64,000 nt of DNA from assembly GCF_000427785.1 (NCBI RefSeq), contig NZ_ATYR01000024.1, positions 16,367 through 80,366 of the forward strand. The letters run 5' to 3'. Of this stretch, positions 25,632-33,557 are shown one piece after another (positions within the stretch are counted from its first letter, which is position 1; every line of letters begins with the position of its first letter). A model generated the notes under the pieces. That model searched no databases. It was not told where the DNA came from and saw only the letters and a program-made list of their open reading frames with translations. The DNA is from Massilia alkalitolerans DSM 17462. GTDB taxonomy: Bacteria > Pseudomonadota > Gammaproteobacteria > Burkholderiales > Burkholderiaceae_D. The position numbers and the translations under genes are program-made.

Positions 25632-27227
25632 ATGACTACCAGCACCATCGATCACGCACACGACCACGGCCACGACCACGCGCACGACCACCCACACGGC
25701 TGGCGCCGCTGGCTGTTCGCCACCAACCACAAGGACATCGGTACCCTGTACCTGTGGTTCTCCTTCATCATGCTGCTCTCGGGCGGCGTGCTGGCGCTGA
25801 TGATCCGCACCGAACTGTTCGAGCCGGGCCTGCAGTTCTTCCGTCCCGAGTTCTTCAACCAGCTGACCACCATGCACGGCCTGGTGATGGTGTTCGGCGC
25901 GATCATGCCGGCCTTCGTGGGCTTCGCCAACTGGATGCTGCCGCTGCAGGTGGGCGCCTCGGACATGGCCTTCGCCCGCATGAACAACTTCTCGTTCTGG
26001 CTGCTGCCGCCGGCGGCAATCCTGCTGGCCGCCTCCTTCCTGTCGCCGGGCGGCGCCACCGCGGCCGGCTGGACCCTGTACGCACCGCTGTCGACCCAGA
26101 TGGGCCCGGGCATGGACATGGCGATCTTCGCCATGCACATCATGGGCGCCTCGTCGATCATGGGCTCGATCAACATCATCGTCACCATCCTGAACATGCG
26201 CGCTCCGGGCATGACCCTGATGAAGATGCCGATGTTCTGCTGGACCTGGCTGATCACCGCCTACCTGCTGATCGCCGTGATGCCGGTGCTGGCGGGCGCC
26301 ATCACCATGACCCTGACCGACCGCCACTTCGGCACCTCGTTCTTCAACGCGGCCGGTGGCGGCGACCCGGTGATGTACCAGCACATCTTCTGGTTCTTCG
26401 GCCACCCGGAGGTCTACATCATGATCCTGCCGGCCTTCGGCATCGTCTCGCAGATCATCCCGGCCTTCGCACGTAAACCCCTGTTCGGCTACGCCTCGAT
26501 GGTCTACGCGACCGCCTCGATCGCGATCCTGTCCTTCATCGTGTGGGCGCACCACATGTTCACCACCGGCATGCCGGTGACCTCGCAGCTGTTCTTCATG
26601 TACGCCACCATGCTGATCGCGGTGCCGACCGGCGTGAAGGTGTTCAACTGGGTCGCCACCATGTGGAAGGGCTCGATGACCTTCGAGACCCCGATGCTGT
26701 TCGCGGTGGGCTTCATCTTCGTGTTCACCATGGGCGGCTTCACCGGCCTGATCCTGGCGGTGACCCCGATCGACATCCAGGTGCACGACACCTATTACGT
26801 GGTGGCGCACTTCCACTACGTGCTGGTGGCGGGCTCGCTGTTCGCCCTGTTCGCCGGTTTCTACTACTGGGCGCCGAAGTGGACCGGCCACATGTATCCG
26901 GAATTCCGCGGCAAGGTGCACTTCTGGGCTTCGCTCATCACGTTCAACGTCACTTTCTTCCCGATGCACTTCCTGGGCCTGGCCGGCATGCCGCGCCGCT
27001 ATGCGGACTACGCCACCCAGTTCACCGACTTCAACATGATCGTGTCGATCGGCGCCTTCGGCTTCGGCCTGTCGCAGGTCTACTTCCTGTTCGCGGTCGT
27101 GCTGCCGACCATCCGCGGCGGCGCCAAGGCCCCGGCCAAGCCGTGGGAAGGCGCGGAAGGCCTGGAGTGGACCGTGCCGAGCCCGGCGCCATTCCACACC
27201 TTCGAAACCCCGCCGCTGGTGAAGTGA
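25632..27227 (+). CDS. ctaD: cytochrome c oxidase subunit I
   Basis: The 531-residue catalytic subunit with twelve membrane segments that carries heme a and the heme a3-CuB centre. The His-Tyr region reads FWFFGHPEVYIMILPAFG (His284/Tyr288-type cross-link), then VWAHHMFTTG and VAHFHYVLVAGS for the CuB and heme ligands; the K- and D-channel region is normal. The N-terminus is unusually His/Asp-rich (HAHDHGHDHAHDHPHG), a possible metal-binding tail. It follows coxB by 40 nt. Confidence 0.97.
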   Translation: MTTSTIDHAHDHGHDHAHDHPHGWRRWLFATNHKDIGTLYLWFSFIMLLSGGVLALMIRTELFEPGLQFFRPEFFNQLTTMHGLVMVFGAIMPAFVGFANWMLPLQVGASDMAFARMNNFSFWLLPPAAILLAASFLSPGGATAAGWTLYAPLSTQMGPGMDMAIFAMHIMGASSIMGSINIIVTILNMRAPGMTLMKMPMFCWTWLITAYLLIAVMPVLAGAITMTLTDRHFGTSFFNAAGGGDPVMYQHIFWFFGHPEVYIMILPAFGIVSQIIPAFARKPLFGYASMVYATASIAILSFIVWAHHMFTTGMPVTSQLFFMYATMLIAVPTGVKVFNWVATMWKGSMTFETPMLFAVGFIFVFTMGGFTGLILAVTPIDIQVHDTYYVVAHFHYVLVAGSLFALFAGFYYWAPKWTGHMYPEFRGKVHFWASLITFNVTFFPMHFLGLAGMPRRYADYATQFTDFNMIVSIGAFGFGLSQVYFLFAVVLPTIRGGAKAPAKPWEGAEGLEWTVPSPAPFHTFETPPLVK

Positions 27228-27229
27228 TC

Positions 27230-27340
27230 ATGGTCCAGGAACCACGCAAGCCCAGCAACCTGCGTACCGCCCTGATCCTGGGCGGGATCGCGCTGTTCTT
27301 CTTCGCCAGCGTGTTCGTCAAGTTCACCTGGCTGAGCTGA
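27230..27340 (+). CDS. cytochrome oxidase small assembly protein
   Basis: A 36-residue protein starting 2 nt after the ctaD stop: MVQEPRKPSNLRTALILG, then a single membrane helix ending FVKFTWLS. It matches the short cytochrome oxidase small assembly protein that burkholderial genomes carry between ctaD and ctaG. It is easily missed because of its size. A role in copper delivery or subunit I maturation is inferred only from position. Confidence 0.8.
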   Translation: MVQEPRKPSNLRTALILGGIALFFFASVFVKFTWLS

Positions 27341-27353
27341 AGGTAGCGTCGAG

Positions 27354-27926
27354 ATGAGCGCGAGCAAACGGCTGCTGCAACTGAACCGCACCACCCTGAT
27401 GAAGCTGGTGGTGGTGGCGGTGCTGATGTTCGGCTTCGGTTACGCGCTGGTGCCGGTGTACCGCCAGATCTGCGAGGTACTCGGCATCAACGTGCTGACC
27501 CAGGGCGAGTTCGTGGAAGCGCCCAAGAATACCCAGATCGACAAGAGCCGCAAGATCGTCGTCGAGCTGGATGGCAATGCGCAGGGACCGTGGCGCTTCC
27601 GCCCGGTCCAGCGCAGCATCGAAGTGCATCCCGGCGAACTGGCCACCGTCACCTACGAGGTGGTCAACACGCAGGCGAGGGCGGTCAAGGCGCAGGCGAT
27701 CCCGAGCTATGCGCCACATAGCGTCACGCCGCACTTCAAGAAAGTGGAATGCTTCTGCTTCCAGGAACAGACGCTTGCCGCCAACGAAGCGCGCCAGATG
27801 CCGGTGGTCTTCTTCATCGACCCGGCGCTGCCGCGCGAGGTGAAGAACATCACGCTGTCGTACACCTTCTTCGAGATCGGCGGCGCGGTGCAGACGGCGT
27901 CGGCGAAAGCGGCGACAGTCAAGTAA
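27354..27926 (+). CDS. ctaG: cytochrome c oxidase assembly protein CtaG/Cox11
   Basis: A 190-residue protein with one N-terminal membrane anchor (residues 16-36) and a periplasmic immunoglobulin-like domain. The copper-binding motif is ECFCFQEQTL, and MPVVFFIDP follows in the usual position. Cox11 delivers copper to the CuB site of subunit I. Directly after the small assembly gene (13 nt). Confidence 0.95.
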   Translation: MSASKRLLQLNRTTLMKLVVVAVLMFGFGYALVPVYRQICEVLGINVLTQGEFVEAPKNTQIDKSRKIVVELDGNAQGPWRFRPVQRSIEVHPGELATVTYEVVNTQARAVKAQAIPSYAPHSVTPHFKKVECFCFQEQTLAANEARQMPVVFFIDPALPREVKNITLSYTFFEIGGAVQTASAKAATVK

Positions 27927-27944
27927 GGGCAGTAGACAAGAGTA

Positions 27945-28047
27945 GAGCGCCTAACAAAACCCCGAGGGCAAGGCGCATCGTCGAAAACAGTACGCTAGTA
28001 CGGCGAGACGATGCAACGCAGCCATCGGGGGAATTGTTGGGCGCTCT
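27945..28047. repeat. long imperfect inverted repeat between ctaG and ctaE
   Basis: The left arm AGAGCGCCTAACAAAACC (27945-27962) is complementary, with a few mismatches, to the right arm ending GTTGGGCGCTCT (28036-28047). The inner pair GCATCGTC/GACGATGC (27974-27981, 28007-28014) encloses TACGCTAGTA. The whole element can fold into one long hairpin of about 100 nt between two oxidase genes. It may be a mobile repeat or an RNA processing/stability element. AGAGCGCCTAAC also occurs, unpaired, at 18907-18918. Confidence 0.7.
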
Positions 28048-28100
28048 TAGCGACACAAAAGAATCACCCGATAACACAAAGAGTAGATGAGGAGATGAAA

Positions 28101-28958
28101 ATGAGTTCGCCACAAACCGCGCCCTACTATTTCGTGCCAGGCCCGTCGCGCTGGCCGATGTGCGCCGGCATGTCGATGCTGGTCACCATGGCCGGCGCGT
28201 CCGGCTGGGTCAACAGCGCCCCCTGGGGGCCGGCAGTGTGCCTGGCCGGCATCGCCGCCACCCTGGTGGTGCTGTACTTCTGGTTCGGCGACGCCATCAA
28301 GGAATCCGAATCGGGCATGTACGGCATGCGCATCGACCTGTCCTACCGCTGGTCGATGAGCTGGTTCATCTTCTCGGAAGTGATGTTCTTCGCCGCCTTC
28401 TTCGGCGCGCTGTTCTACGCCCGGGCGATCAGCATGCCCTGGCTCTCCGACCTCGACCACAAGATCATCTGGCCGGACTTCGCACCGACCTGGGGCAACA
28501 CCGGTCCGGCCGGCGTGGTGGACCAGTTCCAGACCATGGGCCCGTTCCCGATCCCGACCATCAACACCGCGCTGCTGCTGCTGTCGGGCGTGACCCTGAC
28601 CATTTCGCACCACGCGCTGCGCGCCGGCCACCGCTCCAAGACGGCGTTCTGGCTGTTCGCCACCATCCTGCTGGGCGCGATCTTCATGGGCTTCCAGGTC
28701 TATGAGTACATGCACGCCTACGCGGACCTGAACCTGAAGCTGACCTCGGGTATCTACGGCTCGACCTTCTTCATGCTGACCGGCTTCCACGGCTTCCACG
28801 TGACCATGGGCGCGATCATGCTGTCGGTGATCCTGTACCGTGTGCTCAAGGGCCACTTCACGGCGGACAACCACTTCGGCTTCGAAGGCGCGGCCTGGTA
28901 CTGGCACTTCGTCGACGTGGTGTGGCTGGGCCTGTACGTCGTCGTGTACTGGCTGTAA
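28101..28958 (+). CDS. ctaE: cytochrome c oxidase subunit III
   Basis: A 285-residue membrane subunit with seven segments. Family landmarks include SEVMFFAAFFGALFYAR, NTALLLLSGVTLTISHHA, GFQVYEYMHAY, GSTFFMLTGFHGFHVT and WYWHFVDVVWLGLYVVVY. The ATG at 28101 has GAGGAG at a 6-nt spacing; ATG 28095 sits directly against it. It is separated from ctaG by the inverted repeat at 27945. Confidence 0.95.
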   Translation: MSSPQTAPYYFVPGPSRWPMCAGMSMLVTMAGASGWVNSAPWGPAVCLAGIAATLVVLYFWFGDAIKESESGMYGMRIDLSYRWSMSWFIFSEVMFFAAFFGALFYARAISMPWLSDLDHKIIWPDFAPTWGNTGPAGVVDQFQTMGPFPIPTINTALLLLSGVTLTISHHALRAGHRSKTAFWLFATILLGAIFMGFQVYEYMHAYADLNLKLTSGIYGSTFFMLTGFHGFHVTMGAIMLSVILYRVLKGHFTADNHFGFEGAAWYWHFVDVVWLGLYVVVYWL

Positions 28959-28966
28959 AGAAAAGC

Positions 28967-28985
28967 AGGCGGCATTGCCGCCTTT
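28967..28985 (+). terminator. terminator-like hairpin after ctaE
   Basis: AGGCGGC (28967-28973) pairs with GCCGCCT (28977-28983) around ATT, ending in TTT, 8 nt past the ctaE stop. The T run is short, so partial termination is likely. Confidence 0.5.
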
Positions 28986-29016
28986 GTAGGGTGGGCGGCT
29001 TTGCTGCCCACCTTAC
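28986..29016. repeat. intergenic palindromic repeat, minimal copy 3
   Basis: GTAGGGTGGGCGGC, TTTGC, then TGCCCACCTTAC: only the two terminal arms of the repeat family, joined by a short loop, with one base different in the right arm. It lacks the core found in the other copies and may be a deletion derivative. Confidence 0.6.
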
Positions 29017-29038
29017 ATTTGTACGGTAAGCAAGCTCG

Positions 29039-29239
29039 TCAGCGAATCCCGGTCGGGGCAATCCACCCCATCTTGTAGGCGCCGAGCAGGCACAGGAACA
29101 GGGTAATGGACAGCCCGACCCGCAGCGCCAACGCATGCACCGTCCGGTTGCTCTGGCCTTTGTCGCGCATCAGGAAGAAAAGGGCCGACGCAAGGCTGGC
29201 TAGGATTAGGATGAAGGCAATCGCAACAAGCAGTTTCAT
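29039..29239 (-). CDS. twin-transmembrane DUF2909-family protein
   Basis: A 66-residue protein with two hydrophobic segments (residues 3-23 and 41-60) joined by RDKGQSNRTVHALALRVGLS, matching the DUF2909 twin-transmembrane family that sits in burkholderial oxidase clusters. It runs opposite to the surrounding genes and starts 33 nt from SURF1, so the two must share a compact divergent promoter region. Function is unknown. Confidence 0.8.
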   Translation of the reverse strand: MKLLVAIAFILILASLASALFFLMRDKGQSNRTVHALALRVGLSITLFLCLLGAYKMGWIAPTGIR

Positions 29240-29272
29240 GGTCGGCCCAGTCAAGGTTGAGGCATCATTGTA

Positions 29273-30058
29273 ATGCGCTTCCGCTTCCATTTTCGCCCCA
29301 TTCCCTTCATCGCCGCACTGCTTGTTGCCCTGGTAGGAATTGCGCTGGGTAACTGGCAACAGGGCAGGGCCGCATACAAGCTGGCCGTGCAGGAAAAGCT
29401 GGCCACCCTCGCCACCGAAGCACCCATGGCGCTCGGCAGCGCCCTCACGCCCGCCGCCCAACTCGAATACCGGCATGTCAGCGTCAGCGGCGAGTTCGTC
29501 GCCGGCTGGCCGCTGTTCCTGGCCAACCGTCCGATGGCAGGCCGTCCTGGCTACTACCTCGTCATGCCGTTTAAAATCGCGGGTTCAAACACACATGTGC
29601 TCGTGATGCGCGGCTGGTTGCCGCGCGAAGCGGAATACGGCAAGCTGCCGGCCTTCACCACGCCTTCGGGCACAGTCACGGTCGAAGGCATCGTCGTGGC
29701 CTCGGCCGGACACGTGATGGACCTGGGCGAAGCCGCGCCGCTGGCGCCGAAGGCGATCGTCCAGAACATCGATCCGGCGCTGGTGGCCAAGGCCACCGGA
29801 CTGGTGCTGCAGCCCTTCTTCGTGCAGCAGACCGGGCCGGACCAGCCGGGCGAGCTGGACGACATGCTGCTGCGGGTCTGGCCCTCGCCCTCGAGCGGCA
29901 TCGACAAGCACCGCGGCTACGCCTTCCAGTGGTATGCGCTGGCGGCCATGGCCATCCTATTTTTTGTGATAACAGGGTTCCGAAGTGGAGCAAAGAGTGG
30001 AGCAAAACAAGCCGATGCAGGAAAACCTGAAGCAGAAACCAGTGATGCAGGCAACTGA
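29273..30058 (+). CDS. SURF1-family cytochrome oxidase biogenesis protein
   Basis: A 261-residue protein with an N-terminal and a C-terminal membrane segment (residues 10-26 and about 220-240) flanking a periplasmic domain. The family signatures are LGNWQQGRAAYK, YYLVMPF, LVMRGWLP and the terminal DKHRGYAFQWYALAAM. SURF1 assists heme a insertion into subunit I. The last 44 nt overlap the next gene. Confidence 0.9.
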   Translation: MRFRFHFRPIPFIAALLVALVGIALGNWQQGRAAYKLAVQEKLATLATEAPMALGSALTPAAQLEYRHVSVSGEFVAGWPLFLANRPMAGRPGYYLVMPFKIAGSNTHVLVMRGWLPREAEYGKLPAFTTPSGTVTVEGIVVASAGHVMDLGEAAPLAPKAIVQNIDPALVAKATGLVLQPFFVQQTGPDQPGELDDMLLRVWPSPSSGIDKHRGYAFQWYALAAMAILFFVITGFRSGAKSGAKQADAGKPEAETSDAGN

Positions 30059-30656
30059 TCCCGCCAAGGATCCAGTGAAGGCCCGGCGCACGGGCCGCTG
30101 GAAACTTTTCGCCGTGCTGCTGGTCTGCGCGGCGCCGATGATCCTGTCCTATCTCACCTATTACGTCATCAAGCCGACCGGGCGCACCAACTATGGCACC
30201 CTGATCGACCCGCGCAGCAGGCCGATCCCGGCCATGGACAGCACCACGCTCGACGGCCGCCCCGAAAAGCTGGAGCAATACGCGGGCAAGTGGATCATGC
30301 TGAAGGTCGGCGGCGGCGAATGCCTGGAGGCCTGCCAGAAGCAGCTGTTCGCGATGCGCCAGTGGCGCACCATGCAGGGCAAGAACATGGACCGCGTCGA
30401 ACGCGTCTGGCTCGTCACCGACGCGCAGCCGCTCGACACGATGACGATCCGCCAGTACGACGGCATGCACCTGCTGCGCGCGCCGAAGGACGTCGTCGAC
30501 AAGTGGCTGCCGGCCGACAAGGGCACGCAGCCGTCCGAACATATCTACCTGATCGACCCGCTCGGCAACCTGATGATGCGCTTCCCCGTCAATCCCGATC
30601 CGGGCAAGGTACACAAGGACATCGCCAAGCTGCTCAAGGCTTCCGCGGTCGGCTGA
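30015..30656 (+). CDS. membrane-anchored Sco-like thioredoxin-fold protein of the oxidase cluster
   Basis: A 213-residue protein with one N-terminal membrane anchor (FAVLLVCAAPMILSYLTYYV) and a periplasmic thioredoxin-like domain. GGGECLEACQKQL provides a Cys-x3-Cys pair as in Sco proteins, and HIYLIDPLGNLMMRFP aligns with the C-terminal strand of that fold. A redox or copper-handling role for the oxidase is inferred. Starts are possible at 29985 (GTG), 30015 and 30045; none has an ideal ribosome site, so the overlap with SURF1 is between 14 and 74 nt. Confidence 0.75.
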   Translation: MQENLKQKPVMQATDPAKDPVKARRTGRWKLFAVLLVCAAPMILSYLTYYVIKPTGRTNYGTLIDPRSRPIPAMDSTTLDGRPEKLEQYAGKWIMLKVGGGECLEACQKQLFAMRQWRTMQGKNMDRVERVWLVTDAQPLDTMTIRQYDGMHLLRAPKDVVDKWLPADKGTQPSEHIYLIDPLGNLMMRFPVNPDPGKVHKDIAKLLKASAVG

Positions 30657-30687
30657 TACGGCACGATCCCATACAGCACCCTGATAG

Positions 30688-31803
30688 ATGATGCAAGCTT
30701 CTTCCCTGATCCAACTGGCCCTGATGGGCGTGCTCGTGGCCATCCTGCCGCTGTCGATGGTCTGGATGTCCTCGGACCCCAACAAGTTCCGCAAGCTGGT
30801 CTGGGTCGCCGTCTTCCTGACCTTCGACCTGATCGTCTTCGGCGGTTTTACCCGCCTGACCGACTCGGGCCTGGGCTGTCCGGACTGGCCGGGCTGCTAC
30901 GGCATGGCCAACCCCTTCCTGGCGCACGAGCAGATCTCGGCGGCCGAAGCGGCCATGCCGACCGGTCCGGTCACCGTGGTCAAGGCCTGGATCGAGATGA
31001 TCCACCGCTACCTGGCGATGGGCATCGGCGTGATCATCATGGCCCTGCTCATCACGGCTACCGTGCAGTGGCGCAAAACGAAGATGCAGGCCTTCAAGCC
31101 GGGCATCCCGCTGGCGCTGTTCATCTTCGTGTGCATCCAGGGCGCTTTCGGCGCCTGGACCGTCACCCTGAAGCTGCAGCCGGTGATCGTGACCATTCAC
31201 CTGCTGCTGGGCATGGGCCTGCTGGCCCTGCTGACCTGGCTTGGCGGGCGCGAAGACTACCTGATGCACAAGCCGCCACGCGCCGGCGACGACGCCGCGC
31301 TGCGCGGCATCCGCACGCTGGCGCTGCTGGCGGCGGTCGTCATCACCGTGCAGATCGCGCTGGGCGGGTGGGTGAGCACTAACTACGCGACCCTGGCCTG
31401 CGATGAATTCCCGCTGTGTGACGGCCGGGTGGTGCCGGAGATGGACTTCGAGCATGGTTTCCACCTGTGGCGCGAGCTGGGCAAGACGGCGGCCGGCCAC
31501 TACCTGCCGTTCTCGGCCCTGGTGGCGATCCACTGGGTGCACCGCAACTTCGCCATCCTGGTGGTCGCCGTCGTCGGCCTGCTGGTGTGGCGCGCCTGGC
31601 GCCATGCCTATCTGGCAAAACACGCCAAATGGCTGGCCGGGGTGCTGGTCGTCCAGCTGCTGACCGGGGTGGCCACGGTCTACTTCGACTTCCCGCTCGC
31701 CATTGCCGTAATGCATAACGCGGGGGCGGCCCTGCTGGTCCTGCTCGTGACCATGCTAAACTATCGGGTGAATCAGCAACTTGAAGTGAACCGCGCCGGA
31801 TGA
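30688..31803 (+). CDS. ctaA: heme A synthase (COX15)
   Basis: A 371-residue eight-helix protein that oxidises the heme o methyl group to make heme a. Landmarks are GGFTRLTDSGLGCPDWPGCYG, EMIHRYLAM, LGGWVSTNYA, CDEFPLCDG and VHRNFAILVV; the paired histidines in EMIHR and IHWVHR are the heme ligands. It precedes heme O synthase. Its TGA stop overlaps an in-frame ATG (31800) of the next reading frame. Confidence 0.95.
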   Translation: MMQASSLIQLALMGVLVAILPLSMVWMSSDPNKFRKLVWVAVFLTFDLIVFGGFTRLTDSGLGCPDWPGCYGMANPFLAHEQISAAEAAMPTGPVTVVKAWIEMIHRYLAMGIGVIIMALLITATVQWRKTKMQAFKPGIPLALFIFVCIQGAFGAWTVTLKLQPVIVTIHLLLGMGLLALLTWLGGREDYLMHKPPRAGDDAALRGIRTLALLAAVVITVQIALGGWVSTNYATLACDEFPLCDGRVVPEMDFEHGFHLWRELGKTAAGHYLPFSALVAIHWVHRNFAILVVAVVGLLVWRAWRHAYLAKHAKWLAGVLVVQLLTGVATVYFDFPLAIAVMHNAGAALLVLLVTMLNYRVNQQLEVNRAG

Positions 31804-31895
31804 ACAGGGACATGCGCCTCGACGAGGGCTGTGACCTGGCCGGTGTGACCGCGACCCCGGCCCTGCCGCGGTTCGAGTCCCCACGCAGCCCATCG

Positions 31896-32789
31896 ATGAC
31901 GACCCAGACAGCCCTCCATAAACCCCAGAGCCGCATCGCCCAGTACTGGGCCCTGACCAAACCGCGGGTCACGCAGCTGGCCGTGTTCTGCGCGGTGATC
32001 GGGATGTTCCTTGCCACCGATGGTTTCCCGGGCTGGCAGGTGCTGCTTGCCGGCACCGCCGGCATCTGGCTGCTGGCGGGCGCCGCCTTTGCCGTGAACT
32101 GCCTGGTGGAGGCCGAGATCGACGCGCGCATGGCGCGCACGGCCCGCCGCGCCACTGCCATGGGCGAGCTCACCAGCACCCAAACGATCATCTTCTCGAC
32201 GATCATCGGCGGCCTGGGCATGGGCGTACTGTATTTCCTCGTCAATCCGCTCACCATGTGGCTGACCTTCGTGACCTTCGTCGGTTATGCCTTCATCTAC
32301 ACCATGCTGCTCAAGCCGGCCACGCCGCAGAACATCGTCATCGGCGGCCTGTCGGGCGCCATGCCGCCGGCCCTGGGCTGGGCCGCCGTCGCCAACGACG
32401 TGCCGATGGAAGCCTGGCTGCTGGTGCTCATCATCTTCGTCTGGACCCCGCCGCACTTCTGGGTGCTGGCCATGTACCGCCGCGAGGACTACGCCCGCTC
32501 CGGCCTGCCGATGCTGCCGATTACCCACGGCATGCAGTACACCGGCCTGCAGGTGTGGCTGTACACCATCGCGCTGGCGGCGACTACCTTGCTGCCTTTC
32601 GCCGTCGGCATGAGCGGCCTGATCTACCTGGCCGCTGCCGTCGTGCTGAACGCGGTCTTCCTGCGCCATTCGTGGCGCGTGCACAAGCATTACAGCGACA
32701 TGGCTGCGCGTAATGCCTTTACCTGGTCCATCGTCTACCTGTCGCTGCTGTTCGCGGCGCTGCTGGTCGACCATTACTTCAAGTTCTGA
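31896..32789 (+). CDS. ctaB: protoheme IX farnesyltransferase (heme O synthase)
   Basis: A 297-residue UbiA-superfamily prenyltransferase that farnesylates heme b. ALTKPRVTQLAVFCA begins the protein; NCLVEAEIDARMARTARR carries the first acidic motif and YRREDYARSGLPMLPITHG the second. The start at 31896 gives the usual length. The frame is also open from an ATG at 31800 that overlaps the ctaA stop (ATGA), which would add 32 non-conserved residues by translational coupling; I cannot exclude it. Confidence 0.93.
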   Translation: MTTQTALHKPQSRIAQYWALTKPRVTQLAVFCAVIGMFLATDGFPGWQVLLAGTAGIWLLAGAAFAVNCLVEAEIDARMARTARRATAMGELTSTQTIIFSTIIGGLGMGVLYFLVNPLTMWLTFVTFVGYAFIYTMLLKPATPQNIVIGGLSGAMPPALGWAAVANDVPMEAWLLVLIIFVWTPPHFWVLAMYRREDYARSGLPMLPITHGMQYTGLQVWLYTIALAATTLLPFAVGMSGLIYLAAAVVLNAVFLRHSWRVHKHYSDMAARNAFTWSIVYLSLLFAALLVDHYFKF

Positions 32790-32790
32790 C

Positions 32791-33381
32791 ATGAAAAAAC
32801 TGCTGACCGCCCTGATGCTGTCCGCGGCGGTGCTGGCCGCCGGCTGCGACAAGCTGTCGAACAAGACCCCGGCCTTCGTCAATACCGACATCACCGGCCT
32901 CGATTACGCCAAGGGCTTCTCGCTGACCGACCATACCGGCAGGCCGCGCACGCTGCAGGACTTCCGCGGCAAGCTGGTCGTGGTGTTCTTCGGCTATACC
33001 CAGTGCCCGGACGTGTGCCCGACCACGATGGCCAAGATGGCCACCGTGATGAAGGAACTCGGCCCGGCAAGCAAGGACGTGCAGGTGCTGTTCATCACGC
33101 TCGACCCGGAGCGCGACACCCAGGAACTGCTGAATGCCTACGTGCCGGCCTTCCACCCGAGCTTTATCGGCCTGCGCGGCGACGCCGAAGCCACTGCACG
33201 CACGGCCAAGGAATTCAAGGTGTTCTACTCCAAGACCCCGTCCGGCGACGACCCGAAGAACTACACGGTGGACCACATGACCGGCAGCTATGTGTTCGAC
33301 CGCGAGGGCAGGGTGCGCCTGCTGGTGCGCCACGAAGCCGAACCTGGTGCAATCGCATCGGACCTGCGCCAGCTCCTGTAA
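32791..33381 (+). CDS. Sco1/SenC-family copper chaperone lipoprotein
   Basis: A 196-residue lipoprotein (lipobox LAAGC, Cys19) with a thioredoxin fold. The copper-binding pair is QCPDVCPT (Cys72 and Cys76) and the third ligand is the His in YTVDHMTG. Sco proteins prepare the CuA site of subunit II. The gene begins one base after ctaB and closes the oxidase cluster. Confidence 0.93.
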   Translation: MKKLLTALMLSAAVLAAGCDKLSNKTPAFVNTDITGLDYAKGFSLTDHTGRPRTLQDFRGKLVVVFFGYTQCPDVCPTTMAKMATVMKELGPASKDVQVLFITLDPERDTQELLNAYVPAFHPSFIGLRGDAEATARTAKEFKVFYSKTPSGDDPKNYTVDHMTGSYVFDREGRVRLLVRHEAEPGAIASDLRQLL

Positions 33382-33388
33382 CGCTACA

Positions 33389-33500
33389 GTAGGGTGGGCA
33401 AGTTCCTTGCCCACGCGGTGGTTGCACGGGGCTCCGCTTTCGTGCCGGATGATCTTGCTATAAACAATCACCGCGTGGGCGGGAGACCCGCCCACCCTAC
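33389..33500. repeat. intergenic palindromic repeat, copy 4
   Basis: A 112-bp element from GTAGGGTGGGCAAG to GCCCACCCTAC. It has nested arms CCCACGCGGTGGTTG/CAATCACCGCGTGGG, and its core shares CTCCGCTTTCGTGCCG and ATGATCTTGCT with copy 1, about 33 kb away. It starts 7 nt after the sco stop. The terminal hairpins could act as a transcription or RNA-stability boundary. Confidence 0.8.
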
Positions 33501-33557
33501 GTCATCCTTAACAAGTCTGCTGTTATGATGGTGTAAACACCATCTGACAGGGACGGC

